From Spirochaetia bacterium UBA5368 (GTDB taxonomy: Bacteria; Spirochaetota; UBA4802; UBA5368): DNA of 38,545 nucleotides. The DNA lies in NCBI GenBank assembly GCA_002407865.1, contig DHPI01000065.1, positions 223,969 to 262,513 of the forward strand. The letters are read 5' to 3'. Numbering within the stretch: the stretch's first letter is position 1; each line of letters opens with the position of its first letter. The notes below the pieces were generated by a model. That model made no database searches, was not told the origin of the DNA, and worked only from the letters and a program-made list of their open reading frames with translations. The position numbers and the translations under genes were made by a program. Of the stretch, positions 33,596 through 38,545 are shown in pieces.

Positions 33596-34910
33596 ATGGC
33601 GCCTCTCTATGTATAGAATTCACCGTACATCCGGCAGAACCGTCAGCAAGCAACAATTCAATTGCGTCCCCTTCCTCAAGAAGCGCGACGCTTTTCACAA
33701 CCGCTCTGAAACGATCGACCGCTATCGCGTATCCCCGTTTCATGACACCGAGGGGCGACAGGGTTTCCAGCGCGTTCAACGCGCGATTGAACCTGAAATT
33801 TTTATCCCGCAGGTAGACGAACATTGTACGCGTAAGGTCGGGTATCATCGACAGCCTGTTGCGCCGTTCGTTCACAATATCTTTCATAACGGAAAGGATT
33901 CTGCCCTCAACGTCCGAAAGAAGCAGCTCGCGCACATACACGATTTCCCCCGGGCTTCGGAACGACCGCTGGCTCGTGATTCCTTTAAGCTTCGTCTGCA
34001 ATTCCCGTATACGAGACATGAAAGAATTATATGCCCTCAGGATATAGTAGTCTATTTCATCATGCAGATCTTTTTTAATCGGGACCGCAATCTCCGCGGC
34101 AGCCGACGGCGTGGGCGCGGCGTAATCCGCAGCATCATCGCTCAGTGGGTGGTCGATCTGATGCCCAACCGCCGAAATGATCGGCGTTCGCGACGCGTAA
34201 AACGCCCGCACGACTATCTCCTCGTTGAACGGCATCAGGTCTTCGAACGAGCCGCCGCCGCGCCCGCAGATGATGACATCCACGCCCCACTCAGGCCTGT
34301 TCAGCTCGGCAATGCCCATGGCAATGGACACCGCGGCGTCGTCCCCCTGCACCTTTGCCGGTGCCAGCACAATCTCAATGTTCGGATAACGGCGCATCGC
34401 GACCTTAATGATGTCCCTTACGGCGGCGCCGGTGGGGGATGTTACGATTCCAATCCGCTTCGGCAGAAACGGGATTTTTTTCTTATGCCGCGGGTCGAAT
34501 ATCCCCTCGGCCAGCAGTTTTTTCTTAAGCTGCTCAATCCGCTTCTGCAGCTCGCCTATGCCTTCGAGGCGCACCTGCGCAACAATCAGCTGGTAACTGC
34601 CCCTCTTCTCGAATACGCTTATCGACCCGAAGGCAATAATGCTCATTCCCTCTTCCAGCCTGAAGGAAAGCGCTTTGTTGACATTGCGAAAGAAGGCCGA
34701 TGAAATGATCGCGCCCTCGTCTTTCAGCGTAAAATATATATGCCCGGACGAATGGTATGTGATATTCGAAATCTCACCCTTTACCCATATTGACGTAAAG
34801 TCAGGATTGTCCTCGATGTTTCTTTTAATGAGTCGTGTGAGCTCTGTGATTGTATAAATTTTTTCTTCCATGAGCAACGCCATCGGGAAAGGCTGTGTCT
34901 CCCTCGTCAT
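33555..34910 (-). CDS. xseA: Exodeoxyribonuclease VII large subunit
   Basis: A 451-residue nuclease subunit. Residues about 15-115 form the N-terminal OB fold (YTITELTRLIKRNIED, then WVKGEISNITYHSSGHIYFTLKD), which binds single-stranded DNA. The catalytic core includes RIGIVTSPTGAAVRDI at 152-167, CGRGGGSFEDLMPFNEE at 215-231, SAVGHQIDHPLSDDAAD and the conserved APTPSAAAE. A coiled-coil region follows and ends with LSPLGVMKRGYAIA. All signatures are intact. ATG 34910 overlaps the stop of the small membrane protein upstream as ATGA; in-frame ATGs at 34883 and 34871 are also possible starts. Its 3-prime end overlaps xseB. Confidence 0.95.
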   Translation of the reverse strand: MTRETQPFPMALLMEEKIYTITELTRLIKRNIEDNPDFTSIWVKGEISNITYHSSGHIYFTLKDEGAIISSAFFRNVNKALSFRLEEGMSIIAFGSISVFEKRGSYQLIVAQVRLEGIGELQKRIEQLKKKLLAEGIFDPRHKKKIPFLPKRIGIVTSPTGAAVRDIIKVAMRRYPNIEIVLAPAKVQGDDAAVSIAMGIAELNRPEWGVDVIICGRGGGSFEDLMPFNEEIVVRAFYASRTPIISAVGHQIDHPLSDDAADYAAPTPSAAAEIAVPIKKDLHDEIDYYILRAYNSFMSRIRELQTKLKGITSQRSFRSPGEIVYVRELLLSDVEGRILSVMKDIVNERRNRLSMIPDLTRTMFVYLRDKNFRFNRALNALETLSPLGVMKRGYAIAVDRFRAVVKSVALLEEGDAIELLLADGSAGCTVNSIHREAPFGKKIDTKEQSEL

Positions 34911-35266
34911 TTATCGGTGATTGTTTCAATTGTCGTCTGGAGCTTTCTTTCAGGGACAAAGATATCGGTGTTTTTTTCTGTATTCGAAGAATCGGCGGCG
35001 TGCGTAACGATGCTCTTTTTCGAGCGCGCGATTTTTGGAGACTCGACTTTTTTTACTTCCGCGTTATCCTGCACCACAGTCCCGGCGCTGTTCCCCATAT
35101 ACACCACGATTCCAATCAGCACAACACCTGCCGTCAAGAGCGCGACGGCTACGACCGCCAGTGCTGTTTTTTTCCGTCTTTTCCCGGCACGTGGTTTAAT
35201 GTAGGGTGGTTGTGAGCTTCTCTTCAGCCGGTTCGGGTATCCTGCGCTTTTTTTCATGAATCCCAT
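34907..35266 (-). CDS. Small single-pass membrane protein, unknown
   Basis: A 119-residue protein with a strongly basic N-terminus of about 33 residues (KRSSQPPYIKPRAGKRRKK), one transmembrane helix near 34-57 (ALAVVAVALLTAGVVLIGIVVY) and a Lys/Ser/Thr-rich tail. The topology is probably basic end inside, tail in the periplasm. I recognise no family; the single helix with a soluble tail resembles divisome or SPOR-like proteins, but no SPOR domain is seen. GGAGG precedes ATG 35266. The stop overlaps the xseA start (ATGA), so it is co-translated with exonuclease VII, although a shared function is not implied. The fadD terminator lies upstream, marking the operon boundary. Confidence 0.7.
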   Translation of the reverse strand: MGFMKKSAGYPNRLKRSSQPPYIKPRAGKRRKKTALAVVAVALLTAGVVLIGIVVYMGNSAGTVVQDNAEVKKVESPKIARSKKSIVTHAADSSNTEKNTDIFVPERKLQTTIETITDK

Positions 35267-35373
35267 ACGCCTCCTCCGCCGGTACATACGCCAGCCGCAT
35301 TCAAATATTGCCCCGCGCAGAAAAATATGCAAGGCAATTTGTACTGTCCACAATTAAATTCAGGGTAATAATT

Positions 35374-35410
35374 AAAAAACCGGATGCCCCGTCGGGGCGC
35401 CGGTTTTTTT
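35374..35410. terminator. Strong bidirectional terminator
   Basis: AAAAAACCGG on the left and CCGGTTTTTTT on the right frame an inner GCCCC-GTC-GGGGC hairpin. On minus, the A run becomes a T tract after the stem, ending the acyl-CoA synthetase transcript 22 bases past its stop. It works in either direction and isolates the xseA operon. Confidence 0.85.
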
Positions 35411-35431
35411 ATTTGTTATGGGAATGGTATC

Positions 35432-37270
35432 TCAGTCTTTGTACATCGCATCAATCAAATCCGCATACCGCTGGCTGATGACCTTGCGTTTGATTTTCTG
35501 TGTCGGTGTGATTTCACCGGCTTCCTGCGTAAACTCGTTCGGCAACAGGATGAACTTCTTTACCTTCTCAACCTGGCCGAGGTCCCTGGTAAGATAATCG
35601 ATCTTTTCGCGGTAGAATTTGATTATCTCCGGATTCTCGATAAGGTCTTCCTTTGTAGAGAACGATATGTTATTCTTCTTCGCCCAGTTCATAAGTGGAT
35701 CGAATGACGGCACAATAAGGGCTGACACAAATTTCTTCTGGTCGCCAATCGCCGCCGCCTGCTCAAAATACAGGTCTTCCTTTAAGAGGGTTTCGATCTG
35801 CTGAGGCGATATGTATTTTCCGCCCGATGTTTTGAAAAGATCTTTCATGCGGTCGGTAATCGTGATATACCCTTCGCTATCTATGAAACCAACGTCGCCT
35901 GTTTTAATCCATCCATCTTCGGAAAACATTTCCTTCGTAAGCTCGGGTTTTTTCCAGTATCCCTGCATCATGCTGGGACTTTTTGCCTGAATTTCTCCCT
36001 CGGGCGATATACGCACCTGCATCAACGGCACCACCGGTCCGCATGTGCCAAATTTATTATGCGATGGGTTGGCAACGCAGATGACAAAGCACTCTGTCAG
36101 TCCATATCCCTGAAGCAAAAGAACACCCGCCTTGAAAAAAAACTCGGAAATTTCGCCGGAAAACGCCGAGCCGCCACAGTTATATATCTTGGTACGGCCG
36201 CCGAAAAGATCGCGAATTTTATGCAGCACCAGCTTGACGGCTATCGCGTGCTTCAGCCAGAGCCACGGGCCGACAAATTTCCCGTCCCGTTTTCTGTACT
36301 GATACTGACCGCCGATGTTCATCGCCCAGTTGAAGATCTTCTGTTTCGCGGGCGGCGCATTGTGAATGCCGTCCATGACCGTAGCATGAATCTTCTCCCA
36401 CATTCTGGGGACACTGCACATATAATGCGGCCGTGATTCCTGTAAAAACTCCAAAATCGCCTTCGTGTCATGGCAGAAATCTACCTGCGCGTCGTTGCAG
36501 AGTATAAAATAGCTCCATGCGCGCTCGAAAACGTGCGACAGCGGTAAAAAGGCCAGATTGACATCTGTTGGAATGATATGGATGTGGTAGCCGGTAGCGA
36601 AAAGCATTGCCAGCCAGTTTTTGTGTGTCAGCATAACGCCCTTCGGCTCGCCGGTGGTTCCCGATGTATAGATCAGCGTTGAAAGGTCGTCGGACTGCAC
36701 TTTCGAGAGGCGATTCTCAAGCTCTTTTTCCTTTCCCGACGCGCGCCCCATGTCGAGGAAGTCAGAAAGATACATCACGTCGGCGCTTTTTTGAATTTTC
36801 ACGGTGTTGTCAAATACAACGATTTTTTTGAGCGTCTTCGAATCCTTGAAAATGCTCATCGCCTTGTCATACTGCTCCTGGTTCCCTGCGAAGAGGATGC
36901 GGATGTCGGCATCGTCGACAATGTAGGCAAGCTCTTTCGCGGAATTTGTCGCGTACACCGGGACAGAACACGCACGGATGGAAAAACACGCATAATCGAT
37001 TGTCGCCCAATCAACGCTGTTCGACGAAAAAATACCTATCATTTCCTCTTCCTTCGCGTTCATGGCAAGCAGGCCCTTTGCCGCAGAGTCAATACGCTCG
37101 CCGAACTCACCCCATGTATAGGCAAGCCATTCGCCGTGAGGTTTGTGCCGTACCGCTATTTTTTTTGATTTCTCATATTTCTTTACCCTGCTGCGCACCA
37201 TCAACGCCAGGTGCTTTTCGCGATTAAGAAAAGCTTCGAACTCTTTTTCGTAATTGGGTGTAGCTCCCAT
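35432..37270 (-). CDS. Long-chain acyl-CoA synthetase (AMP-forming)
   Basis: A 612-residue adenylate-forming enzyme that activates fatty acids to acyl-CoA. The P-loop-like motif YTSGTTGEPKG is at 201-211, followed by LPLSHVFERAW, a gate region, and YGLTECFVICVANP with the conserved TE. The hinge and C-terminal domain contain GWIKTGDVG and ITDRMKDLFKTSGGKYISPQQIE, and the last part has TPTQKIKRK with the catalytic Lys. It belongs to the FadD15-like long-chain group common in bacteria. Six G bases lie just before ATG 37270. It has its own promoter and a terminator, so it is a single-gene unit, divergent from the AraC regulator gene, which might control it. Chain-length preference cannot be read. 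Confidence 0.94.
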   Translation of the reverse strand: MGATPNYEKEFEAFLNREKHLALMVRSRVKKYEKSKKIAVRHKPHGEWLAYTWGEFGERIDSAAKGLLAMNAKEEEMIGIFSSNSVDWATIDYACFSIRACSVPVYATNSAKELAYIVDDADIRILFAGNQEQYDKAMSIFKDSKTLKKIVVFDNTVKIQKSADVMYLSDFLDMGRASGKEKELENRLSKVQSDDLSTLIYTSGTTGEPKGVMLTHKNWLAMLFATGYHIHIIPTDVNLAFLPLSHVFERAWSYFILCNDAQVDFCHDTKAILEFLQESRPHYMCSVPRMWEKIHATVMDGIHNAPPAKQKIFNWAMNIGGQYQYRKRDGKFVGPWLWLKHAIAVKLVLHKIRDLFGGRTKIYNCGGSAFSGEISEFFFKAGVLLLQGYGLTECFVICVANPSHNKFGTCGPVVPLMQVRISPEGEIQAKSPSMMQGYWKKPELTKEMFSEDGWIKTGDVGFIDSEGYITITDRMKDLFKTSGGKYISPQQIETLLKEDLYFEQAAAIGDQKKFVSALIVPSFDPLMNWAKKNNISFSTKEDLIENPEIIKFYREKIDYLTRDLGQVEKVKKFILLPNEFTQEAGEITPTQKIKRKVISQRYADLIDAMYKD

Positions 37271-37289
37271 AAAAAACCCCCCTTGTTAT

Positions 37290-37329
37290 GATCTGATTTC
37301 AACTATCGTTTTTGCCGCAAAAGATCTGA
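37290..37329. repeat. Direct repeat GATCTGA, two copies
   Basis: GATCTGA occurs at 37290-37296 and 37323-37329, 33 bases apart, about three helical turns. Both lie in the leader of the acyl-CoA synthetase gene. They may be regulator sites, possibly for the divergent AraC protein, but short repeats can arise by chance. Confidence 0.3.
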
Positions 37330-37370
37330 CTCTCTGACCCCATTCGGCAGCATCCTGCGACTATACAAAT

Positions 37371-37399
37371 TATATAATGCATATTTATGATAATGTCTA
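37371..37399 (-). promoter_or_regulatory. Promoter of acyl-CoA synthetase gene
   Basis: On minus, TAGACA (37399-37394) is followed after 17 bases by TATATA (37376-37371). Transcription would start near 37364, leaving a leader of about 94 bases that contains the GATCTGA repeats. Confidence 0.5.
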
Positions 37400-37466
37400 T
37401 CATTGTTATAACTCTGTTTTTCCGCTCCTTTTAAGATTATAATTCTGAAACTTTACCGCTATTGTA

Positions 37467-37494
37467 TTGACATGTGATATCACCGGTATAGTAT
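37467..37494 (+). promoter_or_regulatory. Promoter of AraC-family regulator gene
   Basis: A consensus -35 TTGACA (37467-37472) precedes an AT-rich -10 region TATAGTATAC; TAGTAT at 37489-37494 gives a 16-base spacing. The start would be near 37501, about 34 bases before GTG 37535. Confidence 0.5.
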
Positions 37495-37534
37495 ACGCTG
37501 TATTTTATTTGGTACGATTATAAACAAAATAACA

Positions 37535-38545
37535 GTGACAACGACGATTCTCAACTTTTTGTTGTTTTTTGGCCCCCTGTTCTCGTTTATTATTGCGCTC
37601 GGCCAGCTCATCCAGAAGCGCAAGGGAACAATGCATCTTCTCTACACATTTTCTTTTTTCGGGCTCAGCATCTGGATGTTCCAGATGTGCCTCTACGCAA
37701 CCGGGATTTTCGATGAGTGGGAATACATATACTACGTGAAGGTGCTTCCGGTGCCGTTGATTTTCATGGTTCCGCCGCTCATGGTGCTGCGCTATAAGTG
37801 GATAATTTCGAACAAATTCAACTTCAGATTTTCGCATGTGTTGCTTTTTGTCCCCGCCATCGCGGCATTAGCGCTTTTGTGTATTCCGTTGTTTCATCCC
37901 TCTATAACCTGTAATAAAGAATATGTCGTTGGGCGCCCCATCATCAGCCGATCGTACATGGAACTGCCGCTCTATTTTAAAGCGATCTACGCGTCATTTA
38001 TGCTCCCGAAGCTCTTTAACACCATCATCATGACGCCGATTCTCATCGCGATGGCGCCGGTATGGGGAAAGAGCGAAAAATCAATGAAGATAAAAATATC
38101 AAGAATCGGTTATATCTTCGCCGGATCTATCGTATCATCGAACGCGCTTGCGGTTATCGGAGATTTCGTTTCAATTCCCCTGCTGAAAGGGGCCATGCTC
38201 ATAGCAAATTTCTTTACCTGCCTGGTGTATCTTATGACGCAGCGGCATCCGGATTACAACCGACTTCTTAAAATTGAGACACGCAAGGCCCATTACGAGC
38301 GCTCCCGCATCCAGGGCCTGGACATCAATAAAATCATCGATCGTCTGCACGAAATCATGGATGGCGAAAAGGCCTTTGCCGACGAAGACCTGTCGCTCAA
38401 GGACCTTGCCGACGAACTCGGAATCGGTCCTCATCAGCTTTCCCAGATATTGAATGAGAAACTCAATAAAAACTTCAGCACATTCGTGAATGAATACCGC
38501 ATCAATGAGGCGAAAAAAATGCTTGTTGAGGAATTAGACCGCTCA
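37535..38545 (+). CDS. AraC-family regulator with multi-helix membrane domain, partial
   Basis: An open frame of 337 codons runs past the right edge. The first 230 residues or so hold six or seven hydrophobic helices, for example ILNFLLFFGPLFSFIIALG, FFGLSIWMFQMCLYATG and VLLFVPAIAALALLCIPL. They are followed by a linker with YERSRIQGLDINKIIDRL and then an AraC-type helix-turn-helix: LSLKDLADELGIGPHQLSQILNEK and NFSTFVNEYRINEAKKML. This membrane-anchored AraC layout is frequent in Leptospira and related spirochaetes and suggests sensing within the membrane, coupled to DNA binding. The ligand is unknown. The start is uncertain: GTG 37535 keeps the first helix but lacks a ribosome site, while ATG 37631 has AAGGGA before it but loses that helix. 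The C-terminus is cut off by the window. Confidence 0.85.
   Translation, partial: MTTTILNFLLFFGPLFSFIIALGQLIQKRKGTMHLLYTFSFFGLSIWMFQMCLYATGIFDEWEYIYYVKVLPVPLIFMVPPLMVLRYKWIISNKFNFRFSHVLLFVPAIAALALLCIPLFHPSITCNKEYVVGRPIISRSYMELPLYFKAIYASFMLPKLFNTIIMTPILIAMAPVWGKSEKSMKIKISRIGYIFAGSIVSSNALAVIGDFVSIPLLKGAMLIANFFTCLVYLMTQRHPDYNRLLKIETRKAHYERSRIQGLDINKIIDRLHEIMDGEKAFADEDLSLKDLADELGIGPHQLSQILNEKLNKNFSTFVNEYRINEAKKMLVEELDRS

Noticed and set aside
33480..34703. 407-codon plus-strand open frame opposite xseA/xseB
   Set aside because: Both opposite-strand genes are well-supported enzymes; the translated product is rich in Arg and His with no domain, typical of a shadow frame.

Overview
The window reads as chromosomal DNA of a Gram-negative bacterium, most likely a spirochaete (Spirochaetota, perhaps on the Leptospira side). 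The case rests on several things. There are many small lipoproteins with relaxed lipoboxes. An AraC regulator carries a multi-helix membrane domain at its N-terminus, a layout common in leptospires. TPR and HEAT-repeat proteins are frequent, and REC-GAF-HD-GYP and STAS regulators are present. This is inference; there is no rRNA marker. I saw no tRNA, rRNA, CRISPR array, insertion sequence or phage gene. The window is core and lineage-specific chromosome rather than a mobile island.

Layout. 1-5.3 kb: the N-terminus of a rhomboid-like membrane protein at the left edge (minus), a STAS anti-anti-sigma protein, an MBL-fold hydrolase, a DUF167 protein, a stand-alone MnmD-like tRNA methyltransferase, a 605-residue protein I cannot name (minus) and YjbQ. 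5.4-10.6 kb: an overlapping MoxR ATPase/VWA pair, a TPR lipoprotein (minus), an orphan OppF-type ATPase and an exported TPR protein. 10.6-15.3 kb: a very large HEAT-repeat protein ending in a degenerate nucleotidyl cyclase domain (minus), divergent from a FlgT-like lipoprotein. 15.4-19.2 kb: a tight minus-strand cluster read as paaK, ACT-domain protein, LPP20-like lipoprotein, HD hydrolase, second LPP20-like lipoprotein, and an Ig-like lipoprotein. 19.4-22.7 kb: a minus-strand operon of HD protein, REC-GAF-HD-GYP phosphodiesterase and rhomboid protease. 22.9-26.1 kb: sulfur genes on plus (larE, cysK, metY). 26.2-29.2 kb: hisG, hisI and an NCS2 permease on minus. 29.6-32.9 kb: ileS-lspA. 32.9-35.3 kb: a lipoprotein, then a small membrane protein, xseA and xseB translated in that order on minus. 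35.4-38.5 kb: a long-chain acyl-CoA synthetase (minus), divergent from the AraC regulator, which runs off the right edge.

How the genes fit together. CysK and MetY load sulfide onto O-acetylserine and O-acetylhomoserine; LarE beside them is a sulfur-transfer enzyme with an apparent Fe-S cysteine set. IleS and LspA form an operon also common elsewhere, and LspA would process the many lipoproteins seen here. XseA and XseB form exonuclease VII. PaaK with an ACT protein is a pairing known from anaerobes that handle aryl acids. Several intergenic regions have readable sigma-70-like promoters, often with a TATACT -10 box and an upstream TG; these helped choose starts.

The least explained items are the HEAT/pseudo-cyclase protein, the paaK-lipoprotein-HD cluster with its duplicated LPP20-like gene, the 605-residue protein with a palindrome over its promoter, and the FlgT-like lipoprotein. 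No single locus is clearly a new defence or metabolic system.
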